Origin: Thermoanaerobaculia bacterium
Lineage (GTDB): Bacteria > Acidobacteriota > Thermoanaerobaculia > Gp7-AA8
Direction: 5' to 3'
DNA: 6,628 bases
NCBI GenBank assembly: GCA_023700825.1
Contig: JAMPYE010000246.1
Span: forward strand, 1-6,628
The notes under the pieces were generated by a model, which saw only the letters and a program-made list of their open reading frames with translations, made no database searches and was not told where the DNA came from. Made by a program: the position numbers and the translations under genes. How positions within the stretch are numbered: position 1 is the first letter of the stretch; every line of letters begins with the position of its first letter. Positions 1 through 5,387 of the stretch are shown here, piece after piece.

Positions 1-57
1 GATTTGAAAACCGGGGCGGCGACGGTGCGACAAGGAAGTCGGCGCCCTCTGCCTTTC

Positions 58-80
58 AAATCCGAAATCCGAAATCGAAA
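58..80. repeat. Short heptamer repeat (AAATCCG-type)
   Basis: Two exact tandem copies of AAATCCG (58-64, 65-71) are followed by the degenerate AAATCG and AAA. The nine bases at the very left edge (GATTTGAAA, 1-9) are the exact reverse complement of TTTCAAATC at 54-62, so the window probably begins inside an inverted partner array, with about 44 bases between the two arms. No gene is visible in 1-77. Seen directly: the copies and the inverted match. Inferred: that they belong to one element cut by the window edge. Confidence 0.6.
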
Positions 81-105
81 AGGCGGGCCCGCGGGCCCGC
101 CTTTT
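78..105. terminator. Palindromic bidirectional terminator
   Basis: A perfect 13-base inverted repeat with a 2-base centre (AAAAGGCGGGCCC, GC, GGGCCCGCCTTTT). In RNA the inner bases form the loop. The GC-rich stem is flanked by an A-tract on one side and a T-tract on the other, so it reads as a Rho-independent terminator in both directions. It lies 24 bases past the stop codon of the minus-strand zinc-ribbon gene and most likely ends that transcript; it could also stop a plus-strand transcript entering from the left. Confidence 0.85.
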
Positions 106-129
106 CGCTCGAATCTCTGGTTTCAGCGC

Positions 130-432
130 TTACCGTCTGCGCGAGGAGTAGCAGTCGCGACAGTAGACCGGCTTACCGCTCACCGGCTGGAAGGGAACTT
201 CCGTCTGGGCGCCGCAACTGGCGCAGACCACCGAGAACATCGCGCGATCGCCGCGGCCACCGCCGCCGCCACCACCACGCTCGCCGCCGGTCTTGCGCTT
301 CTCGCGGCAGTTCTTGCAGCGCTTCGGCTCGTTCGTAAATCCACGCTCCGCGTAAAAGGCCTGTTCGTTCCGGGTGAACACGAAAGTGCTGCCGCAGTCG
401 ACGCAGCTCAAATTCCTGTCTTGGAATTCCAT
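130..432 (-). CDS. Double zinc-ribbon protein (zf-trcl plus CxxC-x17-CxxC)
   Basis: A 100-residue cytoplasmic protein with two four-cysteine zinc sites. The first (C10/C13 and C39/C42, with FVFTRNEQAFYAERGF between them) matches the 'probable zinc-ribbon' zf-trcl family. The second (C70/C73 and C91/C94, exactly 17 residues apart) matches the CxxC-x17-CxxC domain. They are joined by a Gly/Arg linker (residues 49-63) with seven consecutive glycines, and the tail ends in RRR. The start is supported by AGGAGA (443-448 on the complement) 10 bases upstream. The function of these families is not established; the basic RG-rich linker and zinc ribbons suggest nucleic-acid or ribosome binding, which is inference. 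Monocistronic by context: divergent from the DUF72 gene and ended by the palindrome at 78-105. Confidence 0.9.
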   Translation of the reverse strand: MEFQDRNLSCVDCGSTFVFTRNEQAFYAERGFTNEPKRCKNCREKRKTGGERGGGGGGGRGDRAMFSVVCASCGAQTEVPFQPVSGKPVYCRDCYSSRRR

Positions 433-719
433 GGAAATGACTTCTCCTGATAGTTGAGGAAAGAGATACCTCGGGTCATGTGGATTGAACTGCCGCAGCC
501 TCTGCGCGGGCGGGGTGCCGCGGTGTAGCCCCGCATTTCACGATCTGATGAACACGCCGTCTGGCTGGGTCTCACCCCTTCCGCCCCGACCCGTGGACGA
601 CTGCTCAGATCGGAGAAAAAGCCGGAATTTTTCACGTCATTGTGACATGGGCCCGAAATTCTGGCAATGTGGAACCTCGGAGGGGGGCTCCCCCGTCCTC
701 AGGCAGGAAAGGACCCTCG
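433..719. other. Divergent intergenic region, little identifiable
   Basis: This 287-base spacer lies between the divergently transcribed zinc-ribbon and DUF72 genes and must hold both promoters, but I find no convincing -35/-10 pair for either. Visible structures are a 6-bp GC stem (GCGGGG 510-515 with CCCCGC 529-534, 13-base loop), a small dyad GTCATTGTGAC (636-646) and a G-run/C-run pair (682-694) shortly before the DUF72 ribosome binding site. Reading frames cross the region but lack family features or a Shine-Dalgarno. Confidence 0.5.
705..713 (+). promoter_or_regulatory. Ribosome binding site fixing the DUF72 start
   Basis: AGGAAAGGA ends six bases before the ATG at 720. It selects this ATG over the in-frame GTG at 642, which would add 26 residues unlike the family N terminus and has no Shine-Dalgarno. 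Confidence 0.7.
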
Positions 720-1556
720 ATGATTCGGATCGGCCCGGCAGGTTGGAGCTACGACGACTGGAACGGCGTCGTCTATCCTGCCGGCACGCGCAAGTTCGAC
801 CCGCTCGAGTATCTGGCCCGCTATTTCGACACGATCGAAGTGAACTCCTCCTTCTATCGCACCCCGCCGCCGACCCACTCGAAGAGCTGGGTGCGTCGCG
901 TGGCCGCGAACCCCGACTTCCGTTTCACGACCAAGCTTTTCAAGGGATTCACTCACGACGCCAGCTTCCCTCCCACAGCGGAGGTGGCTGCCTTCCGGCA
1001 CTATCTCGAGCCGCTCGCCGAGGAGGGGCGGCTCGGTGCGGTCCTTGCGCAGTACCCCTGGAGCTTCCGCAACACCGAGTCGGCCGTCCATCGCATCAGC
1101 GAGACCGCCGAGGCGCTCGCGCCCTATCCGATCGTGGTCGAGGTCCGGCACGGCGGCTTCGATGACACGCACTTCTTTGCTCTTCTCGAGCGGCTCGGCG
1201 TCGGCTTCGCGAACATCGATCAACCGGTGATCGGCGAATCTCTCGCCCCGACCACCGTCGCGACCGCGCCGACGCGCTACGTCCGTTTCCACGGCCGCAA
1301 CTACGAGAAATGGTTCCATCACGAAGAGGCGTGGGAGCGCTACGACTACCTCTACTCCGAAGAGGAGCTCGAGCCGTGGGCGCGCACCGTGACCGACCTC
1401 GCGCAGCAGGGCGACGTCTACGTGATCACGAACAACCACTTCCGCGGCCAGGCGATCATCAACGCCCTCGACCTCCGCCGCGCCGTCGGGCAACCGGTGG
1501 ACGTGCCGGCACCGCTCGCGGAGCATTACGGGGCGCGGGTCGGGCGCGAGCCGTAG
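720..1556 (+). CDS. DUF72 / YecE-family TIM-barrel protein
   Basis: A 278-residue protein of the DUF72 (YecE-like) family, predicted cytoplasmic with a TIM-barrel fold. Family signatures run in order: IRIGPAGWSYDDW with VYP (residues 2-20), IEVNSSFYRTP (39-49), FTTKLFKGFTHD (69-80), VLAQYPWSF (108-116), VEVRH (140-144), YVRFHGRN (187-194) and the C-terminal TNNHFRGQAIINAL (from 237). The length is normal for the family and nothing is truncated. The ATG at 720 is chosen because the family begins almost directly with the GxxGWSY strand and because AGGAAAGGA stands just upstream. The biochemical role of DUF72 is not established; I assign no reaction. It is followed by the repeat-rich spacer before selB, so co-transcription with selB is possible but not shown. 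Confidence 0.93.
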   Translation: MIRIGPAGWSYDDWNGVVYPAGTRKFDPLEYLARYFDTIEVNSSFYRTPPPTHSKSWVRRVAANPDFRFTTKLFKGFTHDASFPPTAEVAAFRHYLEPLAEEGRLGAVLAQYPWSFRNTESAVHRISETAEALAPYPIVVEVRHGGFDDTHFFALLERLGVGFANIDQPVIGESLAPTTVATAPTRYVRFHGRNYEKWFHHEEAWERYDYLYSEEELEPWARTVTDLAQQGDVYVITNNHFRGQAIINALDLRRAVGQPVDVPAPLAEHYGARVGREP

Positions 1557-1562
1557 CTGCAC

Positions 1563-1746
1563 GAAGGCGAAAGGCGACAGGCGAGAGGCGATCAGCAGGC
1601 TCAGATGGGGTGCGAAAGCAAAGCTTTCGCGGCGGCGCGCAGCGCCACGATCTTCATTCGGCGCACCTGAACGGGCGACGCACCGCGTCGCCCCTACGCG
1701 ACCAGCCGCCTGCTCATCGCCTCGTCGCCTCTCGCCTTTCGCCTGC
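1563..1746. repeat. Structured intergenic element with inverted heptamer arms
   Basis: The left arm (1563-1600) and the reverse complement of the right arm (1708-1746) match at 35 of 39 aligned positions, with three mismatches and one indel. Both arms consist of AGGCGAA/AGGCGAG-like heptamers and end in AGCAGGC. The 107-base interior holds three compact hairpins: GCGAAAGC/GCTTTCGC (1612-1619 with 1623-1630, loop AAA), GGCGC/GCGCC (1634-1638 with 1642-1646) and GGGCGACG/CGTCGCCC (1673-1680 with 1686-1693, loop CACCG). The design resembles REP- or MITE-like palindromic elements, but no transposase, target-site duplication or second full copy is visible in this window. Whether it is a dispersed repeat is inference. 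Confidence 0.75.
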
Positions 1747-1809
1747 TTTGACCTCTGACCTCTGACCTTTGACCTGCTCCTCGCCTTTCGCCTCTCGCCT
1801 TTAGCCTCC
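1726..1809. repeat. Run of twelve heptads upstream of selB
   Basis: An 84-base stretch (exactly 12 x 7) with a seven-base period: CGCCTYT-type units (1726-1746), four TGACCTN units (1749-1776: TGACCTC, TGACCTC, TGACCTT, TGACCTG), then CGCCTTT, CGCCTCT, CGCCTTT, AGCCTCC (1782-1809). The phase shifts by three at the first family change and by four at the second, so the outer units stay in register. The plus strand is strongly pyrimidine-rich. It overlaps the right arm of the inverted element and ends 11 bases before the first selB ATG. Such arrays can change copy number by slippage; variation here is not demonstrated. Confidence 0.8.
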
Positions 1810-1820
1810 TTTCGTACAGA

Positions 1821-3728
1821 ATGCTCCCCATGAAACGCCGCATCGTCGGCACGGCCGGCCACATCGACCACGGTAAGACTTCGCTCGTCCGCGCGCTGAC
1901 CGGGATCGACTGCGACCGCCTGCCCGAGGAGAAGCGCCGCGGCATCACGATCGACCTCGGCTTCGCGCACTGGATCTCCGGCGATCTGCAGATCGGCTTC
2001 GTCGACGTTCCGGGGCACGAGAAATTCGTCAAGCACATGCTCGCAGGAGTCGGCGGGATCGACTGTGCGCTGCTCGTCGTTGCCGCGGACGAGTCAGTGA
2101 TGCCGCAGACGCGCGAACACCTCGCGATCTGCGAGCTGCTCCGCATCCCGACCGGCGTGGTCGCGCTGACGAAAGCGGATCTCGTCGAGCCGGAGATCCT
2201 CGATCTCGTTCGTCTCGAGGTCGAGGAGCTCGTGCGCGGCACCTTCCTCGAAGGAAAGCCGCTCGTCGCGGTGAGCAGCGTTTCGGGCGCCGGCCTCGAC
2301 GAGCTTCGCGACGTGTTGCAGCGCACCGTCGAGGAAGTCGACGACCGCGACGCGAGCGCGCGCGCTTTCCGGCTTCCGGTCGATCGCGTCTTCACGATGA
2401 AAGGCTTCGGCACCGTCGTGACCGGCACGACCGTCAGCGGCTCGCTCACCGTCGACGAGCCGCTCGAGATCCTCCCGTCGGGCACGCTCACGCGCGCGCG
2501 CCGCATTCACGTGCACGGCGAGGCGCGAGAGAGAGCTTCCGCCGGCGAGCGCACTTCGGTGAACCTCGCCGACGTCGCGCTCGACGCGATCGCCCGCGGC
2601 GAACAGCTGGTCCGTCCCGGCACGCTCGGTACGACCAGGATCGTCACCACCGAGCTCGAACTCCTCCCCGACGCGCGCCCGCTCGCCGACCAGACGCGCG
2701 TGCGCTTCCACCACTTCTCTTCGGAGTTGCTCGGATCGATCCGCATCCTCGCCTCGTCGGCGAGGGAGATCGCTCCCGGCTCGAAGGCCTTCGTCCAGAT
2801 CCGGCTCGAGTCGCCCGTATGCGCCGTCGCCGGCGACCGCTTCGTGATCCGGCGCTACTCACCGCCGCTCACCATCGGCGGCGGCAGGATTCTCGATCCC
2901 GCGCTCCCCAGGCTCAGCCGGACGACCCGTCACGAGATCCTCTCGACGCTCGCGAGCGGCTCCCCCGCCGACAGGCTCCAGCTTCTCGCCCGGCTCGGCG
3001 GGACCGAGGGCATCTCGCTTCGGGACGTCGAGAGCCGCTGGGGTCTCACTCGCGAGCGCGTCGTCGCTTCACTCGGCCACGAAACGCTGGACGACCTCGT
3101 CACGCTCGGCGAAGGCACCGAGCTGCGCTGGATTCACTCGGAACGGATTGCCGGACTCCGGAAGGCGACGATGGAGTTCCTGGCGTCGTACTTCGAGCAG
3201 AATCGCACCGCAGCCGCGGTTCCGAAGAGCGAGCTGTTGCAGCAGATCCTGCCTCGCGTCACGGACCCCGCGCTGACGGCGTTCGTTCTCGCCGACCTTC
3301 AGCGCGAGAAGATCGTCGTCGTCGAGGGCGACCAGGTCGACGTCCCCGGACGCTCGAAGCGACTCTCGGGCATCGAAGGCGACCTCGCACGGACCATCGA
3401 GTCGCGCTATCTCGAGGGAGGGCTCCAGCCGCCTCCCGTCTCCGTGCTGATCCAGACGATTCACCAGAAGCCGAAGGTCATCGAAGGGGTGGTCGCCTAC
3501 CTCGTGAAGACGGGCGTGATCATCAAGCTCGCCGACATCGTCCTCGTCCACAAGGACGCGGTGGCCGAGGCCCGGGCCGAGCTCGCGAAACACAAGGGGG
3601 AGACGATCGACGTCGGCTGGTTCAAGGACCGATTCGGTCTGTCGCGCAAAATCGCGATCCCGCTGCTCGAGTATTTCGACAAGGTCGGCGCTACGAAGCG
3701 CCGGGGCGACCAGAGGACCGTGCTGTAG
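1821..3728 (+). CDS. selB: Selenocysteine-specific translation elongation factor SelB
   Basis: SelB is the EF-Tu-like GTPase that delivers Sec-tRNA(Sec) to UGA codons marked by a SECIS hairpin in the mRNA. The 635-residue protein is the usual length. GTPase motifs are intact: GHIDHGKT (residues 13-20), RRGITIDLGFA (39-49), DVPGHEKF (62-69), TKAD (117-120) and SSVSG (152-156). Domain II begins at DRVFTMKGFGTVVTGT (188-203), domain III follows at roughly 270-360, and the rest is the winged-helix region that in characterised SelBs binds SECIS RNA, ending in the typical GLSRKIAIPLLEYFDK...RRGDQR segment. A second in-frame ATG at 1830 (MKRRIVGTAGHIDHGK) fits the family N terminus equally well or better; neither ATG has a clear Shine-Dalgarno. 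It is preceded by the heptamer array and converges with the next gene across 8 bases. No selA, selC or selD lies in the window. Confidence 0.97.
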   Translation: MLPMKRRIVGTAGHIDHGKTSLVRALTGIDCDRLPEEKRRGITIDLGFAHWISGDLQIGFVDVPGHEKFVKHMLAGVGGIDCALLVVAADESVMPQTREHLAICELLRIPTGVVALTKADLVEPEILDLVRLEVEELVRGTFLEGKPLVAVSSVSGAGLDELRDVLQRTVEEVDDRDASARAFRLPVDRVFTMKGFGTVVTGTTVSGSLTVDEPLEILPSGTLTRARRIHVHGEARERASAGERTSVNLADVALDAIARGEQLVRPGTLGTTRIVTTELELLPDARPLADQTRVRFHHFSSELLGSIRILASSAREIAPGSKAFVQIRLESPVCAVAGDRFVIRRYSPPLTIGGGRILDPALPRLSRTTRHEILSTLASGSPADRLQLLARLGGTEGISLRDVESRWGLTRERVVASLGHETLDDLVTLGEGTELRWIHSERIAGLRKATMEFLASYFEQNRTAAAVPKSELLQQILPRVTDPALTAFVLADLQREKIVVVEGDQVDVPGRSKRLSGIEGDLARTIESRYLEGGLQPPPVSVLIQTIHQKPKVIEGVVAYLVKTGVIIKLADIVLVHKDAVAEARAELAKHKGETIDVGWFKDRFGLSRKIAIPLLEYFDKVGATKRRGDQRTVL

Positions 3729-3736
3729 CTACCCGT

Positions 3737-4234
3737 CTACTTCCACCAGCTCATCTTCTCGGCGACGGCGTTCCAGTAGATGTGGTACTTCACGCACTCG
3801 CCGCCGAGATCGACTTCGTTGCACGTCGCAGACTGCTGAAACCCCTCGGGGGCCTCTCCGAGCAATTCGACCGGATCGTAGTCCATGCTGCCGACGAAGA
3901 GCTTCGGGGCCTTCTCGCAGAGCGCCCCGTCCTCGTTCGTTCCGATCGGGAAATCGGCCGTCAGCGGGCTCGCCATTCTCGAGAGCGGTCCCAGGATGAT
4001 CGCGATGTAGAAGCGGTTGTCCGCCCGTCCGCCGATCACGTAGTCCTCTTCCCCGTCGCAGTTGAACTCGAGCGCTTCGATCGCCTTTGCGTTCCACTTG
4101 ATGTCGGCACCCAGCGGCTGGACCCGCGCGAGCACTTCCCTCCGCGTTCCGGAGTTGACGGCGGCATCGGCCGAATGGGCAAGCGCGAAGGTCGCGGTTG
4201 CGAGGGCGAAGGAGATGAGGACGTTCTTGATCAT
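3737..4234 (-). CDS. Small secreted protein of unknown function
   Basis: A 165-residue protein with a clear Sec signal peptide: positively charged start (MIK), hydrophobic stretch 5-19 and an ADA cleavage motif, cut predicted between A24 and A25. No lipobox cysteine is present, so the mature ~141-residue protein is probably periplasmic or released. The mature part has four cysteines (C59, C106, C138, C147), enough for two disulfides, and no further membrane helix. FNCDGEEDYVIGG (57-69) resembles the acidic DxDGxxDY loops of FG-GAP/VCBS-type calcium-binding repeats, but only one copy exists, so this is a weak hint. The C terminus is tryptophan-rich (MSWWK). I do not recognise a family. GGAG (4246-4249, complement) lies 11 bases before the ATG. 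The gene seems monocistronic, with its own promoter, and converges tightly with selB. Confidence 0.82.
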   Translation of the reverse strand: MIKNVLISFALATATFALAHSADAAVNSGTRREVLARVQPLGADIKWNAKAIEALEFNCDGEEDYVIGGRADNRFYIAIILGPLSRMASPLTADFPIGTNEDGALCEKAPKLFVGSMDYDPVELLGEAPEGFQQSATCNEVDLGGECVKYHIYWNAVAEKMSWWK

Positions 4235-4284
4235 CGGCAGTTCGGCTCCGGACTGGTCAGCTTCCTGGGTGGTTGTTGCCCGAA

Positions 4285-4312
4285 ATAATAGCGGACAGTG
4301 CCGGAATGTACA
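4285..4312 (-). promoter_or_regulatory. Candidate sigma-70-type promoter for the secreted-protein gene
   Basis: On the minus strand TGTACA (4307-4312, four of six matches to TTGACA) is separated by 16 bases from TATTAT (4285-4290, five of six matches to TATAAT). This AT-rich patch stands out from its GC-rich surroundings and would start a transcript about 40 bases before the ATG at 4234. The rest of the 258-base spacer (4235-4492) shows nothing else except the terminator at 4444-4468. Confidence 0.45.
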
Positions 4313-4443
4313 GGGATCTGACGGAATCCAAGCCAGAAAGGTTACTCCCTGAAGGCCCCCGAGTCGACCTGGCCTGCTCGAACGCCCATCGAATCCCCGT
4401 GCCTCGAGAGCGCTCCCAGCCGCCGCACGCAGCCCGAACGCAA

Positions 4444-4468
4444 ACGGCCGGCCACCAGGGCCGGCCGT
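4444..4468 (-). terminator. GC-rich hairpin terminator
   Basis: A perfect 10-bp stem (ACGGCCGGCC, 4444-4453; GGCCGGCCGT, 4459-4468) with a five-base loop, lying 24 bases past the stop of the DUF1772-like gene. On the minus strand the stem is followed only by a short T run (GTTTGCG), so it is a weak intrinsic terminator by sequence. Its position at the end of the minus-strand gene cluster supports the call. Confidence 0.65.
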
Positions 4469-4492
4469 CGCAGAATCGAGAATCGTGGGACG

Positions 4493-4981
4493 CTACTGCT
4501 GCGAGTGCGTCTTGCGGAGCGCACTCGAGGCGACTGCGCAGACGAATGCCGCGATGCCGAGCGCGGTCCGCGTCGCGTGCGCTCGATTGAAGGTCCGTGC
4601 CAGCTGCTGATGTGAGACCGAGCGCGGATAGTCGACCGGCGCGAGCGTCTCGAACTTCTTGTTCAGCGGAACGGTAAGGAACGTCGTCGTCGCGAGAACG
4701 CCCGCCTGGCCGATCGCCGACACGGTATCGAGCAGCTTGCCGCCGCGACCGCGGTTGCCGGCGCCGACGGCGAGCGCCATCGCGCTCACCAGCGCGATCG
4801 GCCCGATCGCGCGGAAGTACGGCGCGAACGACTCGGACTCTTCCTCGCCCGGGTAGTCGTTAGGCCGCTCGTTCTCCGCGCCTGGTGTGAGCGCCGAGTC
4901 GCCGAAGCCGAGGGAGCCCGCGAGAAGCCCCGCCGACGTGAGGTTGACGAATCTCAAGACCGACTCGATTGACCGGTTCAT
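4493..4981 (-). CDS. DUF1772-like four-helix membrane protein
   Basis: A 162-residue inner-membrane protein with four predicted helices: about 8-27, 58-75, 85-104 and 136-153. A hydrophilic acidic loop (34-56, GEEESESF) sits between helices 1 and 2. The VPLNKKFE motif (104-111) after helix 3 and RTFNRAHATRTALG (129-142) leading into helix 4 resemble the DUF1772 family (anthrone-oxygenase-like), where a PxN motif and a conserved Asn/Arg segment occupy these places. I am moderately sure of that family and make no claim of enzyme activity. The ATG at 4981 is preferred over one at 5068, which would add 29 polar residues; AGAGGGGAA precedes the chosen ATG at good spacing. It follows the DUF1634 gene by 58 bases on the same strand and may be the last gene of that operon. 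Confidence 0.8.
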   Translation of the reverse strand: MNRSIESVLRFVNLTSAGLLAGSLGFGDSALTPGAENERPNDYPGEEESESFAPYFRAIGPIALVSAMALAVGAGNRGRGGKLLDTVSAIGQAGVLATTTFLTVPLNKKFETLAPVDYPRSVSHQQLARTFNRAHATRTALGIAAFVCAVASSALRKTHSQQ

Positions 4982-4984
4982 CTG

Positions 4985-4993
4985 TTCCCCTCT
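4985..4993 (-). promoter_or_regulatory. Ribosome binding site fixing the DUF1772-like start
   Basis: On the complement AGAGGGGAA ends three bases before the ATG at 4981, with its GAGG core seven bases away. It is the best Shine-Dalgarno on this side of the window and decides against the longer reading from 5068. Confidence 0.7.
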
Positions 4994-5039
4994 GTGCGGC
5001 CTCGAAGACGATTCCCGATGCCGCCCACCGCGTTGTCCG

Positions 5040-5387
5040 TCATCGCAAGCCGATCGCGAGGCTTGCAACGAGCAACAACAGTATACCTAACGAGAGCATT
5101 GCGAAAAGACCCTCCCGCCTTCGTGCCGCCTCGATCAGAAGCGCCGCCACCCTCGCCACCGGGGTCGCCAGCAGCGCGAGAATCCCCGCGTGGATGAGCG
5201 CGCCCCCTTCGATTCTCGCGAGCCCCGCGGGCAGCAGGCGGAGATCCTCGAACGAAACGTGCTGCGGCGTCACCCCGCTCCGGAGCATCGCCACGATCCC
5301 TCCGATGAGCAGCGCGAAGCTGACGACCACTCCCCAGCGGAGCACCGTCGACGCGAGCGGGTTGGGTTTACGAGAACCAGAGTCCAT
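5040..5387 (-). CDS. DUF1634 family membrane protein
   Basis: A 115-residue integral membrane protein with three predicted helices (about 17-35, 62-85, 94-113). The central segment IHAGILALLATPVARVAALLIEA has the conserved TPxxRV pattern of DUF1634, a family typically encoded directly beside TauE/SafE permeases. Its start codon lies inside the end of the permease gene (20-base overlap, different frame), which implies translational coupling and a shared function, perhaps as an accessory subunit of the transporter; this is inference, since the role of DUF1634 is unknown. The loop between helices 1 and 2 (37-60) is amphipathic and contains SFEDLRLLPAGL. It ends at a TGA, followed 58 bases later by the DUF1772-like gene. 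Confidence 0.9.
   Translation of the reverse strand: MDSGSRKPNPLASTVLRWGVVVSFALLIGGIVAMLRSGVTPQHVSFEDLRLLPAGLARIEGGALIHAGILALLATPVARVAALLIEAARRREGLFAMLSLGILLLLVASLAIGLR

Noticed and set aside
485..1165. A 226-codon plus-strand open frame overlapping the DUF72 gene
   Set aside because: Arg/Ser-rich shadow frame; the DUF72 reading has intact family motifs and a Shine-Dalgarno.
1563..1809. CRISPR array
   Set aside because: The repeats are seven bases with no unique spacers of regular length, and no cas gene is present.
1557..1820. tRNA(Sec) gene (selC) hidden upstream of selB
   Set aside because: The hairpins do not assemble into a cloverleaf with a long extra arm and no CCA-type acceptor end was seen; a tRNA(Sec) covariance-model search would settle it.
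699..2036. A 445-codon open frame on the minus strand
   Set aside because: It lies antisense to the well-supported DUF72 and selB genes, runs through the heptamer repeats, and reads as low-complexity Arg/Glu/Ala/Val text typical of antisense frames in high-GC DNA.
2819..4288. A 489-codon plus-strand open frame
   Set aside because: It overlaps the selB 3' half in another frame and then runs antisense to the secreted-protein gene; composition is Arg/Pro-rich with no domain.
4342..4590. Small open frames in the spacer 4235-4492 and its flank
   Set aside because: They overlap the terminator and the DUF1772-like gene, have biased Arg/Ser/Ala composition and no ribosome binding site or motif.
4982..5042. 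TGA at the end of the DUF1634 gene as a possible selenocysteine codon, given SelB in the window
   Set aside because: The protein ends at the normal place after its third helix, no redox context (CxxU or similar) surrounds the codon, no SECIS-like hairpin is evident just downstream, and an independent gene with a good ribosome binding site starts nearby. An open frame beyond the stop is expected in such GC-rich DNA.
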